Positions 9,227 through 19,136 are shown, counted from the first letter of the stretch. The stretch: 64,000 bases of DNA from GCA-2733415 sp965178655 (GCA_965178655.1 OZ238266.1:744001-808000); one strand, 5' to 3'. A program made the numbers and translations. The notes: generated by a model not told the origin, from the letters alone.

Positions 9227-10432
9227 TTAGTTTCCTAAATTAAACGCTAAAGAGAATCGTAATGTATTCTCTAATGGACTAGGTATTTTTGAGGTAGATA
9301 TTAAGTACGATACATCTATATCTATTACATTATACTTAAATCCTGCGCCTAGTGCAAAGAATTTTCGAGCACCTTTTGTTTCGTGTTCATTAAAATACCC
9401 TAATCTCAATGCAAAAGAATTTTCATATTTATATTCCGCTCCTAAAGAGTAGGTAAACTCTGTTAACTCTTCACTAAAGCCACCTGGGGCATCATTAAAG
9501 GACTGAAATATTCCTGAAACAAAACTTACATTTGGGTCTTGGCCGGATATAATAATATTTGCATCATCTATTCCTGAGTCATACACGCCATTATCATTAT
9601 TGTCTCTAAAACCATATATTGGAGGTGTTGGCACTAACAACTTAGCTGTTTCTACTGTTACTGATACTGTATTTGAGGCATCTAATATAAAATCGAACCC
9701 TCCTCCTAAACGCAATGTAGTCGGTAAAAAACTTTCTTGACCACCATCTTCATACTTAATTTTTGGACCTATATTTTGTATTGCAAATCCACCACGCCAT
9801 TTTCCGTTAAACTCACTATAAGCTTTTTCTTTAGACTGATAATAACCTCCTAAATCTACAGCAAAAGAACTTGCAGGTCCTGCATCTGTTGCGCCTGTTA
9901 ATTCTGCATCTTGTAATTTTAAATCTGATCTTATGTATTTTAAACCTACTCCCATTGAGAATTGATCGCTTAGCTTTAAGGAATATCCAAAATCAACCAT
10001 TAATTCATTTGGTTTTTGAATGTTTATAGGGTCTAAAGCTCCTCTTCTAAACTCTATTTCTCCTAAACTAAAATATCTAAAACTTGCAGAAATTGCACTT
10101 CTATCGCCATCTAATTTTTTAAAGTAGTTTACTCCTCCTAAAAAAATATCATTTACCAACTCCCTTAAATAAGGTGTATAAGTCATTGAAATACCTTGTT
10201 CTGATTCGCTAAACGCGTATTTTGATAAGTTCCATTGTTGTGAAAAAGCATCTGCACCTGTAGCAACACCCTGGTCTCCAAGTCCTGCTGCGCGAGCATC
10301 TGAAGCAACCAATAAAAATGCTGTTCCAGTAGTAATTACACGAGTATCAGTATCATACGCAATTTCATTTTGAGAAAATCCTTTGCTACTTATTAATACA
10401 AGTACAATCAATGATTTAATATATATCTTCAT
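9227..10432 (-). CDS. porV: Type IX secretion system outer-membrane protein PorV
   Basis: This is an outer-membrane beta-barrel of about 401 aa (FadL/LptO-like) that shuttles CTD-bearing cargo from the SprA translocon to the PorU sortase. It has a signal peptide ending GFSQ, then the conserved N-terminal TAFLLVASDARAAGLGDQG region typical of PorV, and a C-terminal strand ending LAFNLGN. I use the ATG at 10430-10432, which gives a normal signal peptide and a leader of about 25 bases from the predicted promoter. An upstream ATG at 10454-10456 is possible but would be nearly leaderless. It follows porU directly, the usual order in Flavobacteria. Confidence 0.93.
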   Translation of the reverse strand: MKIYIKSLIVLVLISSKGFSQNEIAYDTDTRVITTGTAFLLVASDARAAGLGDQGVATGADAFSQQWNLSKYAFSESEQGISMTYTPYLRELVNDIFLGGVNYFKKLDGDRSAISASFRYFSLGEIEFRRGALDPINIQKPNELMVDFGYSLKLSDQFSMGVGLKYIRSDLKLQDAELTGATDAGPASSFAVDLGGYYQSKEKAYSEFNGKWRGGFAIQNIGPKIKYEDGGQESFLPTTLRLGGGFDFILDASNTVSVTVETAKLLVPTPPIYGFRDNNDNGVYDSGIDDANIIISGQDPNVSFVSGIFQSFNDAPGGFSEELTEFTYSLGAEYKYENSFALRLGYFNEHETKGARKFFALGAGFKYNVIDIDVSYLISTSKIPSPLENTLRFSLAFNLGN

Positions 10433-10462
10433 TTTAGCTATTTTATTCATTATCATGGTTTA

Positions 10463-10492
10463 CAAATATACTTTTAATTTAAAGTATTACAA
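10463..10492 (-). promoter_or_regulatory. porV promoter inside the 3' end of porU
   Basis: On the minus strand TTG (10490-10492) is followed by 19 bases and TATATTTG (10463-10470), a full match to the Bacteroidetes housekeeping consensus. The -33 part lies within the last codons of porU. PorV can therefore be made independently of PorU. Confidence 0.65.
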
Positions 10493-13400
10493 GTTTTTCA
10501 AACTTGACTGCTTTATTACCTGTAGCTTTGGAACGTGCTGTAAGTTTATATACATATACACCCTTTCCTATTTTATTTCCAAAATCATCTTTTCCGTTCC
10601 AAGGTAATCCTCTAAACAACGTGGTTGTTCCGTTTATATTGTCTGACACTGAACTGCCTTGCAATGTTTTTATAAGCTTTCCAGAAACAGTATATATTTG
10701 AATTAAAACATCTAATTCTGAACTGCTATTATGGGTGAACCAGAATTCTGTATGACTAACAAACGGATTTGGATAGTTTAGCACATGGTTTAACACCAAT
10801 TCTTCGTTTTCATCTACAACAACAAACTGTATCTCTACAGTACTAGAGTTGTTATACACATCCCAAGCCTTAATTTTTAAAGTATGTAAGCCCGGAGACA
10901 AGTCTTTATATTGATACTTCACTGTTCCTTGCGTGTAATCATCTAAAAGGGTTTCGTAGTAATCATTTAATATTGCTGGATTTGTTTCATCTCCATCTAA
11001 AATTGCTGTTATATCATGACCAATTCCACTTGCGGTATTAATTCCATTGTCATCAGAAAGATTCAGCAGCAAAAATGGCGACGCATTGGTTATACCTCCA
11101 GAAATAAAGCTCTCATCATTCATAAAAGCCTCTATTTTTGGTGGCTGGTTATCTTCTGGAGCATCAGCATTTAGCCCCCCTATCAAGACACTGGTATTTA
11201 CGCCTGTTTGATCTTCTAATACGCCATTTTGTTTTGCATAAAAACTAATTCTTCCTTCTCCTAACGGGATAGAAATATCTTTTGGCACTACAAAATTAAA
11301 CTCAAACAAACCATTTGTAACACTTGCTTGTCCCCTAAAAATAATTTCTCCTAGATCTGTGTAATATAGTATTAAATTTGGATAACTTACTGCTGAATAA
11401 TCATTTCCTAAGGTTGATCTTTCTTGGTTTTTATCATAAATAACTGTTGATAATTCTCCATTATAATCTGTGCGTAATGCTCCGGAAGCATCATGCACCT
11501 CTCCACTTAGGGTAATTGTACTTAAACCTTGTAAGGCAGGAACAGAAGGGTCTGTTACTGAGATGCCATTAATTTTCGTTAACTGCACATTAGGCGCCGG
11601 TATTGCTAATTTTAATGCCGGATCTCCAATATAGAATACTACCCTTTTTTGAGCATTCCCTATCTCATTTTTCGCCAAACGCAATGCTTCTGCTATAGAC
11701 ACATAGCCTGTATTATTATAATCATATAAGTATTTTGATAACTTTTGATTAACAGCTAAACCTAGATCTTTACTTATCTCTCGAGTAGTAGACACCAATG
11801 ATACAGCTCCTCCATTAGGGTTCCAATACGTAAACTCTCCTGCTGTTTGACGTAGTGGATTATCAAAACGTGCAAACTCACATGTAATTGTTATAAACAA
11901 GTTGTATTTATGAGGATTTATCAAGCTCTGTGCGTCATTTTTTTGAAATAAACGCTCATGTGCTAAGCCGTCTTCACTACCATGCCCAAAATAGTTTACC
12001 ACCAAACTACCTAGTTGTATGTTGTTTATAATTGCCTCTGTTACTTCTGGGTACAAATCTCCCCCAGCGGTTGATTCTTGCACAAAAGCATCTGAATGAA
12101 TTTTTACCACATTAACAAAAGGTGTCTCTTCTACTATTTCATCGGCCAATTCATCAAGATCTTTCTCTAGGTCAAATTCCCAGTCGTCTCCATTATTATC
12201 ATTGTCATTATCAACATCATCTGAAATTATAGTCATTTTATTACGCCAACTACCATAAGATTCTTGCATATAGTATTGCGAAACCTTATCGACCATTGTT
12301 GTTGCTTGCTGTAAATTACTTGCTAAAATTCTTCCGACAGCTACATCTAATAAATCGTATTCAAAATTACCTTCATTAGCATCCATAAAACCATAATAAT
12401 CATCAGACATAAAAGAGCTTAATAAACTAAAGCTACTTAACCTATGGTATGTAGGCACTATATTAGTATTTATTGACAATCTATTCTTAACATCATAAGA
12501 AGCATCACCAAATAAACACAGGTATTTTAACTTGTTTCCATCGGTCCCATTATGATAAACATACCTCACAAAGTTACGAATAGCGCCTATATCTTGGTTA
12601 CCTGTATTAAACTCTGAGTAAATATCTTCTAATGTTACTACTCGTGTACGAAGTCCTAATTGTACTGAATTTATTTCAGCTAATCTATCTGCTTGAGATT
12701 TTAAGAACAGCGGCGTAACCACTATATAGTCTACTTCTTCAAAGTTCCCTAAGCCATCAAGAAATATATCGTTCTTTAAATTTACTGAAGCAACCGTTGT
12801 GTTTTCCGGGAGAATAGGTGTATAATAATCCGTAGGTACTACAGCTAAATATTCATTTGTTTGCTCGGCAGTTTTTACTGTAGCAACATTTGCTCCTGCA
12901 TGTAATTTTGACACTACATTATATGGGTCAGTAATATTCCAAATCTCTGAAACATTCTCTGCATCGGACACTTGGTACTCTTTAATCCCTGACAAGCCAA
13001 GTACCTCATTACTTTTAAAAGAAAACTGCTTACCTAGTGATTTTAAGAAAGAAGTAGACTCTACAGAGATATAGTCCAAATAAGCATTTGCACTAGGAAC
13101 GCCATTATTATTATAATTTAACTTAACACTAATTTCTGTTGATGAAACGGAAGTTTCTCCTGAATAATTTCCTGCTGTTGCTAAAGAAATACTTCCTATA
13201 GCTGGATACAACATATTTACAAGAGACGTATTATTAACTGATACGTTCATTGAACTATTTACCGAAGAAGTTGCTGCCGTTTTTAATGAAATCTTTACAG
13301 GGCTTGAGGTGTTTATTCTTGGAAAAGAGAAGTTAAAACTTTGGTTGTTTTCAATATTAAATTCCTCGCCAAACCATCGTCTACCCAAAGAAACAAGATT

Positions 13401-14339
13401 AGTCTCGTCTACTTCATGATATTGATACTCTGTAAAAGTTGTTATTTGATGGTCTGCCGGAGTTGTTGGCTCTACTATAGACTGCATTCTTTTCCCTTGT
13501 TCAGAAGACACGTTAATATAGTAATAAGTATTGTTATGATAGGGGTTAATATGCGTGTCATTCTCTTCATGCCACCCATAAGCACTTACCGCATAAAAGA
13601 GCATATAATCGGCTGTATCAAAAGAGGCATCGTTTTCGCCATGAAAACGCACTGCATTTTCTGTAACATCAAATTGGGTTACTTGGTTATTCTCTAAAGG
13701 GATTGCTTTTCCGCCATTTCCAAAAAGGCGAATGTTTTGTGGGTTTACAACATCAGTATTAATTCCTAGATTAGAGAAAAATGTTTTGTCTAATTTATAA
13801 GCACCTGTTTTATTAATATAAAACTTATACCACTGCCCTTCTGAAAGTGTAGAGTTTGTAAGATTTGGAACTGTTTCTATTACTGGGGAGGGTTTTCTTT
13901 TAGTATCAAGAACAACAGATAGTGTTGTTACTCTTTTTACTTGCCCATCAATTTTTACAATTGGATTAAATGATATTACAGAAGATACAACACCTCTTGC
14001 AACAACATTTTTTATATTAAAGTCAATCGTGTTTTTAAGTTTTGAAACATCATAACCCCTTAACTCTGAAGGCGTACAATTTTGGTAAGACACCTTAGCT
14101 ACTTTAGTGTCGTTATTGATATAAAAGTCAACTTTTTCAACAAACTTAACAGTTTTTTCTGCAAAGTTATAGTTAAAGTTTTCAGTTTGAAACCCATAAA
14201 CCGCTATATCTTTCTTATTAGAAACTTCAATCTTTTTTATACTTCCCCAATCTAGAGAAATTGCTTTTTGTTGTGCAAAAACACTTGTGGTTATCTGAAA
14301 AAATAATGCATAAACAATTATTTTATATATTCTACTCAT
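10479..14339 (-). CDS. porU: Type IX secretion system sortase PorU
   Basis: The surface protease removes the C-terminal domain of T9SS cargo and attaches cargo to the cell surface. The protein is about 1286 aa: signal peptide (ends VFAQQ), a long N-terminal region, then a gingipain-like C25 peptidase domain. The catalytic dyad is visible as His786 in NYFGHGSEDG and Cys820 in TITCEFARF (numbered from the ATG at 14337-14339). The C-terminus has a FlgD/CTD-like module: NYPNPF, then GNKIGKGVYVYKL. A TTG nine bases upstream is in frame, but the ATG is preferred. It heads the porU-porV-cdd unit and is divergent from gldJ. Confidence 0.95.
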   Translation of the reverse strand: MSRIYKIIVYALFFQITTSVFAQQKAISLDWGSIKKIEVSNKKDIAVYGFQTENFNYNFAEKTVKFVEKVDFYINNDTKVAKVSYQNCTPSELRGYDVSKLKNTIDFNIKNVVARGVVSSVISFNPIVKIDGQVKRVTTLSVVLDTKRKPSPVIETVPNLTNSTLSEGQWYKFYINKTGAYKLDKTFFSNLGINTDVVNPQNIRLFGNGGKAIPLENNQVTQFDVTENAVRFHGENDASFDTADYMLFYAVSAYGWHEENDTHINPYHNNTYYYINVSSEQGKRMQSIVEPTTPADHQITTFTEYQYHEVDETNLVSLGRRWFGEEFNIENNQSFNFSFPRINTSSPVKISLKTAATSSVNSSMNVSVNNTSLVNMLYPAIGSISLATAGNYSGETSVSSTEISVKLNYNNNGVPSANAYLDYISVESTSFLKSLGKQFSFKSNEVLGLSGIKEYQVSDAENVSEIWNITDPYNVVSKLHAGANVATVKTAEQTNEYLAVVPTDYYTPILPENTTVASVNLKNDIFLDGLGNFEEVDYIVVTPLFLKSQADRLAEINSVQLGLRTRVVTLEDIYSEFNTGNQDIGAIRNFVRYVYHNGTDGNKLKYLCLFGDASYDVKNRLSINTNIVPTYHRLSSFSLLSSFMSDDYYGFMDANEGNFEYDLLDVAVGRILASNLQQATTMVDKVSQYYMQESYGSWRNKMTIISDDVDNDNDNNGDDWEFDLEKDLDELADEIVEETPFVNVVKIHSDAFVQESTAGGDLYPEVTEAIINNIQLGSLVVNYFGHGSEDGLAHERLFQKNDAQSLINPHKYNLFITITCEFARFDNPLRQTAGEFTYWNPNGGAVSLVSTTREISKDLGLAVNQKLSKYLYDYNNTGYVSIAEALRLAKNEIGNAQKRVVFYIGDPALKLAIPAPNVQLTKINGISVTDPSVPALQGLSTITLSGEVHDASGALRTDYNGELSTVIYDKNQERSTLGNDYSAVSYPNLILYYTDLGEIIFRGQASVTNGLFEFNFVVPKDISIPLGEGRISFYAKQNGVLEDQTGVNTSVLIGGLNADAPEDNQPPKIEAFMNDESFISGGITNASPFLLLNLSDDNGINTASGIGHDITAILDGDETNPAILNDYYETLLDDYTQGTVKYQYKDLSPGLHTLKIKAWDVYNNSSTVEIQFVVVDENEELVLNHVLNYPNPFVSHTEFWFTHNSSSELDVLIQIYTVSGKLIKTLQGSSVSDNINGTTTLFRGLPWNGKDDFGNKIGKGVYVYKLTARSKATGNKAVKFEKLVIL

Positions 14340-14348
14340 AGCATTCAA

Positions 14349-14516
14349 AACGTATCAAATTCGTATATCGTATATTTTTCAAAAGTAAACAATATATTTA
14401 TCAATTCTATCGTTAAAAGTAATGCATGTTTGCATCTCTAATTTTTAAATAAAACTATTGCAGTATACGCTATATTTGTTATATTGCGGACTTGAACGAC
14501 CTCATAAACCTATATT
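14349..14516. promoter_or_regulatory. Divergent porU/gldJ promoter region
   Basis: This 168-bp AT-rich gap must hold promoters in both directions. For gldJ, TATATTTG at 14471-14478 is a good -7 box, with transcription start near 14483 and a leader of about 34 bases. No TTG lies 19 bp upstream, so the -33 part is weak. I cannot pick a convincing porU -7 box. Confidence 0.5.
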
Positions 14517-16205
14517 ATGACTATTAAAAAACAGATTACACTTTACTCGTTAACACTCTTAACAGCTTTCGCTATTTCAAGTTGCGGAAAAAAAGGAGGA
14601 AACGAATCTAGAGCTACTGGATGGAAAATAAACTCCAAAACCGGTGGTTTTCAATACAACACTAACTACAAAGAGCAAGAGACTGCACCGGGATTAGTAC
14701 TTATTGAAGGTGGTACTTTTACAAAAGGTAAAGTAAACGATGACCCAATGCATGACTGGAACAACTCCCCAAACCAGCAACATGTACAATCATTTTACAT
14801 GGATGAATCTGAAGTAACAAACATCATGTATCTTGAATACTTAGATTGGACTAAAAAAGTATATCCTCCAGAAAACGAAAATTTCTCAAGAATTTACAAT
14901 AGCGTAGTTCCTGATACTCTTGTTTGGAGAAATCGTTTAGGATTTAACGAAGTTATGACAAACAACTATTTGCGTCACCCTGCATACCAAAATTACCCTG
15001 TAGTAGGCGTAAGCTGGTTACAAGCAAATCAGTTTTGTGTTTGGAGATCTGACCGTGTTAATGAGCAAGCACTAATAAAAAGTGGTTACCTAAAAGAAGA
15101 CGCTAACATTAATGACGTTTCTGCAGAAAGTAACTTTAACACCAATACATATATCATTGCACCTACAAAAACATACGGTGGTGACGATGCCATATTAACA
15201 GGAGCAAAAAAGAGAAGCAAAAACATTAAAGTAGATGCAAATGGCGAGGAATTTAACACTTACGCTGATCGCTCTACAGGAATCATACAACCAGGATATC
15301 GCCTGCCAACAGAATCAGAGTGGGAATATGCTGCACTTGGAATGTCGGAATTAAGAACATTTAATGTACATAGAGGACGTAAAAAATATCCTTGGAACGG
15401 ACAATACACCCGCTCTGGAAAACGTGCTACAAGAGGAGACCACAATGCCAACTTTAAACAAGGAGATGGAGATTATGGTGGAATTTCAGGATGGTCTGAT
15501 GATGGTGCTGATATTACTAAAGAAGTTATGACTTATGACGCTAATGATTACGGTTTATATGATATGGCCGGAAATGTAGCGGAATGGGTTGCAGATGTAT
15601 ACAGACCTATTGTTGATGATGAAGTTAGTGACTTTAACTACTACAGAGGAAATGTATATACTAAAAACTTGATTGATGAAGACGGAAAAGCTGTTGTAGC
15701 TACCACTGATGAAATTGAGTATGACACTTTAGCAAACGGAAGAATAGTTGCTAATACATTGCCTGGACAAATTGTTCAAGTACCAGTTGATGAAAACGAA
15801 ACATACCTACGAACTAACTTTAATAAAGCAGACAACATAAACTACCGAGATGGTGATAAAGCATCTAGCAGATACTTTACTGCTGCAAATGACGAGGGAG
15901 AAGATGGTGTAGTTACTGCCGGAAGTGAAACTGGTAAAATGTATAACGCACCAATACACAGTGTTACCGTAGATGAAGATGGTAACCTTGTAAGAAAATA
16001 CGACACATCATCAAAAAGAACATCTCTTATAAACGATGAAGTACGTGTTTACAAAGGAGGATCTTGGAAAGACCGCGAATACTGGTTAGACCCTGCGCAA
16101 CGTAGATTTTATCCTGAGGCAATGGCTACAGACTACATTGGTTTTAGATGTGCAATGTCTAGAGTTGGCGACAAATCAAAACAAAACAAAAAGACTGCTA
16201 AATAA
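14517..16205 (+). CDS. gldJ: Gliding motility lipoprotein GldJ
   Basis: The 562-aa lipoprotein has lipobox ISSC with Cys23. The body is a formylglycine-generating-enzyme-like (FGE/SUMF1) fold: GLVLIEGGTFTKG at the start, MDESEVTNIMYLEYLDW, YPVVGVSWLQANQFCVWRS, YRLPTESEWEYAA, YDMAGNVAEWVADVY and, near the end, YKGGSWKDREYWLDPAQRR with GFRCAMS. In flavobacteria GldJ is required for gliding and stabilises GldK and other motor parts. A large insert between GNVAEWV and the terminal KGGSWKD is characteristic of GldJ compared with GldK. The neighbour murF downstream and the divergent porU match the arrangement known in Flavobacterium. Confidence 0.95.
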   Translation: MTIKKQITLYSLTLLTAFAISSCGKKGGNESRATGWKINSKTGGFQYNTNYKEQETAPGLVLIEGGTFTKGKVNDDPMHDWNNSPNQQHVQSFYMDESEVTNIMYLEYLDWTKKVYPPENENFSRIYNSVVPDTLVWRNRLGFNEVMTNNYLRHPAYQNYPVVGVSWLQANQFCVWRSDRVNEQALIKSGYLKEDANINDVSAESNFNTNTYIIAPTKTYGGDDAILTGAKKRSKNIKVDANGEEFNTYADRSTGIIQPGYRLPTESEWEYAALGMSELRTFNVHRGRKKYPWNGQYTRSGKRATRGDHNANFKQGDGDYGGISGWSDDGADITKEVMTYDANDYGLYDMAGNVAEWVADVYRPIVDDEVSDFNYYRGNVYTKNLIDEDGKAVVATTDEIEYDTLANGRIVANTLPGQIVQVPVDENETYLRTNFNKADNINYRDGDKASSRYFTAANDEGEDGVVTAGSETGKMYNAPIHSVTVDEDGNLVRKYDTSSKRTSLINDEVRVYKGGSWKDREYWLDPAQRRFYPEAMATDYIGFRCAMSRVGDKSKQNKKTAK

Positions 16206-16224
16206 GCCGTTATTTTATACCAAC

Positions 16225-16257
16225 AAAAAGCCCTAACATTAAATTAGGGCTTTTTTT
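16225..16257 (+). terminator. Terminator after gldJ
   Basis: AAAAGCCCTAA and TTAGGGCTTTT form a long stem with a 6-base A/T loop, followed by a run of T. It lies 20 bases after the gldJ stop, so murF is probably transcribed from its own start or by read-through. Confidence 0.9.
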
Positions 16258-16280
16258 GTACCAAGAACAACACTATAATT

Positions 16281-17552
16281 ATGACTATTTCTGAACTATA
16301 CGCAATCTTTAAACAATCTAACAAGGTAAGCACTGACACCAGAAGCTTACAGCAAAACGATTTATTCTTTGCGCTTAGTGGTGATAATTTTAACGGAAAT
16401 ACTTTTGCTAAAGACGCCTTAAACAAAGGAGCTTCTTACGCCATAATTGATGATGAAAATTATACTAGCACAAAAACCATTCTTGTTGCTAATGTATTAA
16501 AAACGCTACAGGAATTAGCACAATACCATCGAACGCAATTAAATATACCAATCATTGCCCTAACAGGAAGCAACGGAAAAACTACTAGCAAAGAACTTAT
16601 CAACTGTGTGCTATCTAAAAAATATAATACCAGTGCTACACATGGTAATTTAAACAACCATATTGGCGTACCCTTAACGCTTTTAAATATGGATGAGACT
16701 ACCGAAATTGGAATTGTAGAAATGGGTGCCAATCACTTTAACGAAATTGCTTTTTTAAGCACTATTGCACAACCAGACTATGGCTATATTACTAATTTTG
16801 GAAAGGCACACCTAGAAGGATTTGGCGACTTAAATGGTGTTATAAAAGCAAAAAGCGAACTATATGAATACCTAAGACACAACAACAAAACAGTTTTCTT
16901 ACATGCCGACAACCATACACAGGTTAAACAAGCTGCAGGAATTACATCTATTAATTTTTCAGAACAGGCTAACACTAACACTCAAATACAATTTATATCG
17001 GCCAACCCTACTGTTACAGTACAGTACAAGCAAACCTTAATACACAGCAAACTTATAGGAGACTATAACTATACCAATATTGCAGCAGCCATTTGTATTG
17101 GCGCGTACTTTAAGGTGCCTCTAGAAAATATTGCCACAGCAATTAGCAACTATGAACCTACTAATAATCGGTCTCAAATAGTTGTTAAAAACACCAACAC
17201 TATTATTCTAGACGCCTATAATGCCAACCCTACAAGCATGCGAGCTGCATTAGACAGTTTTGAACAACAGGCTACTAAAAATAAAATTGTCTTCTTAGGA
17301 GATATGTTTGAGTTAGGAAAAACCAGTAGCACAGAACATCAAGCAATTGTAGATTATCTGGAAACACTTCCGCTAACGCAGTGCTATGTACTAGGCGAAC
17401 ACTTTAAAGCAACCAAACGTAGTGCTAAAATAATTGCTTATAGCAATTTTAAAGACCTGTCTTTGCACTACAACAACAAACCACTTAATGCTTTCATATT
17501 AATAAAAGGCTCCAGAGGAATGGCTTTAGAACGTGTTTTGGAGCTGCTGTAA
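16281..17552 (+). CDS. murF: UDP-N-acetylmuramoyl-tripeptide--D-alanyl-D-alanine ligase
   Basis: The 423-aa cytoplasmic Mur ligase adds D-Ala-D-Ala to UDP-MurNAc-tripeptide in peptidoglycan synthesis. It has an N-terminal UDP-binding domain (STDTRSLQQNDLFFAL), the ATP P-loop LTGSNGKTTSKE at 94-105, the GIVEMGANHFNEI segment, and the C-terminal DAYNANPTSMRAAL motif typical of MurF. Length is slightly short, but complete for Bacteroidetes. The gene follows gldJ at 75 bases across a terminator. Confidence 0.95.
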   Translation: MTISELYAIFKQSNKVSTDTRSLQQNDLFFALSGDNFNGNTFAKDALNKGASYAIIDDENYTSTKTILVANVLKTLQELAQYHRTQLNIPIIALTGSNGKTTSKELINCVLSKKYNTSATHGNLNNHIGVPLTLLNMDETTEIGIVEMGANHFNEIAFLSTIAQPDYGYITNFGKAHLEGFGDLNGVIKAKSELYEYLRHNNKTVFLHADNHTQVKQAAGITSINFSEQANTNTQIQFISANPTVTVQYKQTLIHSKLIGDYNYTNIAAAICIGAYFKVPLENIATAISNYEPTNNRSQIVVKNTNTIILDAYNANPTSMRAALDSFEQQATKNKIVFLGDMFELGKTSSTEHQAIVDYLETLPLTQCYVLGEHFKATKRSAKIIAYSNFKDLSLHYNNKPLNAFILIKGSRGMALERVLELL

Positions 17553-17650
17553 CGTCATCTTAGTTATAAAAAACCTAATAACACACTCCGACTTATAGTT
17601 CTCCAATAGACTAGTATCCTAGTTAAAAAACTTACTACTCAATGTAAAAT

Positions 17651-17747
17651 TACGGCAATTAAGCACTGTAATTGACGTAAAAAATACGGCATTTATTTTG
17701 AAATACGGCAAATACAATCTATATTTGCAGTATAAAATACGTCATTT
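17651..17747 (+). promoter_or_regulatory. Fic gene promoter with TACGkCA operator array
   Basis: The promoter is a full consensus match: TTG at 17698-17700, 19 bases, TATATTTG at 17720-17727, with predicted start near 17732. A 10-bp motif TACG(G/T)CA(A/T)(A/T)T occurs in direct orientation at 17651, 17685, 17704 and 17738, with steps of 34, 19 and 34 bp. An inverted copy lies at 17671-17680. One copy sits in the -33/-7 spacer and one in the leader, the places where a repressor would block transcription. Confidence 0.7.
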
Positions 17748-17759
17748 AAACAAGATACA

Positions 17760-18872
17760 ATGTATTTATATCAAAGAAAAGACTGGCCTAATTTTACATG
17801 GGATGCAGAAAAACTACTCCAATATGTGAGTAAAGCACGTGATTTACAAGGGCGATTAATTGGCAGAATGGAAAGCATGGGTTTTGAGTTGAGAGACGAA
17901 GCCGTGCTAGAAACACTAACAGAAGACATTGTAAAATCAAGTGAAATTGAAGGAGAATTTTTAAATCCCGAAGAAGTACGATCCTCAGTGGCTCAAAGGC
18001 TAGGGATGGAAATATCAGGGTTGCCAAATGCAAGTAGGAATGTTGAGGGCGTTGTAGAAATGATGTTGAATGCGACTCAAAAATACCAAGAAACCTTAAC
18101 AAAAGAGCGAATGTGCGCTTGGCATGCAGCACTATTTCCAACAGGAAGAAGCGGCATGCAACAAATAACAGTAGGCCAATGGAGAAACGACAAACAAGGT
18201 CCGATGCAAGTTGTATCAGGAGCAATGGGGAAAGAAAAAATACATTACACAGCTCCTAAAGCATCATTATTAGAAAAAAAAATGAAACGGTTTATAACGT
18301 GGTTCAACACGGATGAAAGTATGGAACCTATAATTAAATCTGCCATCGCACATTTATGGTTCGTAAGTATTCACCCCTTTGATGATGGAAATGGAAGAAT
18401 AGCCAGAGCAATTGCAGACACACAATTAGCGAGAGCAGACAGAACCAAGCAACGATTCTACAGTATCTCATCACAGATAATGAAAGCTAAAAAAAGTTAT
18501 TATGACATTTTAGAATCTACACAAAAAGGGGACATGGACATTAGTCAATGGCTTGTGTGGTATTTTGAACGACTGATTGACGCGCTAGAAGCAACCGAAG
18601 AAACCTTGTCAAAAATAGTTGTTAAAGCAACATTTTGGGAACTGTATAAAAACACACAATTTAATGAGCGACAAATTGAAATGATCAATAAGTTACAGGG
18701 TGAATTCGTCGGAAAACTACACTCCTCTAAATGGGCTAAAATGACAAAAGTACATAGAGATACAGCTCGTAGAGATATTCAAGACTTAATCAAAAAAGGA
18801 GTTTTATCGGATTCGGGGGAAGGCGGAAGAAGTACGAATTATATACTGAACCTCCCTAAACAGAATTCATAA
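17760..18872 (+). CDS. Fic family AMP-transferase-like protein (DUF4172-Fic-HTH)
   Basis: The 370-aa protein has three parts: an N-terminal DUF4172 region, a Fic domain and a C-terminal winged HTH (about 320-365). The catalytic motif HPFDDGNGR is at residues 205-213, followed by IAR, so the Fic active site is intact. The inhibitory motif S60-x3-E64-G65 (SSEIEG) precedes it, which places the protein among Fic enzymes auto-inhibited from an N-terminal helix. Such proteins usually transfer AMP to protein hydroxyls. The HTH and the repeat array in its own promoter point to autoregulation. It lies just outside the tRNA-fMet element. The target is unknown. Confidence 0.9.
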   Translation: MYLYQRKDWPNFTWDAEKLLQYVSKARDLQGRLIGRMESMGFELRDEAVLETLTEDIVKSSEIEGEFLNPEEVRSSVAQRLGMEISGLPNASRNVEGVVEMMLNATQKYQETLTKERMCAWHAALFPTGRSGMQQITVGQWRNDKQGPMQVVSGAMGKEKIHYTAPKASLLEKKMKRFITWFNTDESMEPIIKSAIAHLWFVSIHPFDDGNGRIARAIADTQLARADRTKQRFYSISSQIMKAKKSYYDILESTQKGDMDISQWLVWYFERLIDALEATEETLSKIVVKATFWELYKNTQFNERQIEMINKLQGEFVGKLHSSKWAKMTKVHRDTARRDIQDLIKKGVLSDSGEGGRSTNYILNLPKQNS

Positions 18873-18899
18873 AACCGGTATTTGAAAAGCTTGAGCATT

Positions 18900-18932
18900 A
18901 AAAAACCTACAATCCCAAATAAAGGGTTGTAG
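18900..18932 (-). terminator. Original terminator of tRNA-fMet, displaced by the element
   Basis: On the minus strand GCCTACAACCC, loop, GGGATTGTAGG and a run of T form a strong terminator hairpin with one bulged base. The T tract exists only on the minus strand, so it does not serve the plus-strand Fic gene. It follows the 3' tRNA fragment at 18939-18959 by a few bases, as expected for the native terminator of the tRNA gene before insertion. Confidence 0.7.
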
Positions 18933-18938
18933 GCTCGG

Positions 18939-18959
18939 TTTAGTAGCGAGAACTGGGCT
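18939..18959 (+). repeat. attL: displaced tRNA-fMet 3' fragment
   Basis: TTTAGTAGCGAGAACTGGGC plus T matches 29831-29851 at 19 of 21 positions. It is the old 3' end of the tRNA gene, no longer under selection, which explains the two substitutions. Confidence 0.75.
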
Positions 18960-19083
18960 ACCATTTATATTTTCATAGGTTTTCACAAATATTCAGAATA
19001 TACCACCAAACCCTTTTAAATAAAGCAATATATAGCATTTTTTCTTTTTGAAGTTTTATGAAAATTCAATAAATGTTTATTTT

Positions 19084-19102
19084 TTCGGGAATATTTCGGG
19101 AA
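19084..19102 (+). repeat. Paired CGGGAA repeats inside the left end (candidate integrase arm site)
   Basis: TTCGGGAATATTTCGGGAA contains two CGGGAA copies 11 bp apart. The same pair, in the same orientation and spacing, lies inside the right end at 29769-29787. It overlaps the region just upstream of an integrase -7 box (TATATTTG at 19109-19116), so it may also regulate the integrase. Confidence 0.6.
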
Positions 19103-19136
19103 GATTTATATATTTGTATTATTAAAACAGACTAAT

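Noticed and set aside
14517..16205. GldJ as an active sulfatase-modifying (FGE) enzyme
   Set aside because: GldJ and GldK share the FGE/SUMF1 fold, but they carry a lipobox and stand in T9SS gene order, and gliding function is established for the family.
17760..18872. Fic gene as cargo of the integrative element
   Set aside because: It lies left of the attL repeat and left of the old tRNA terminator, so it is outside the inferred ends.
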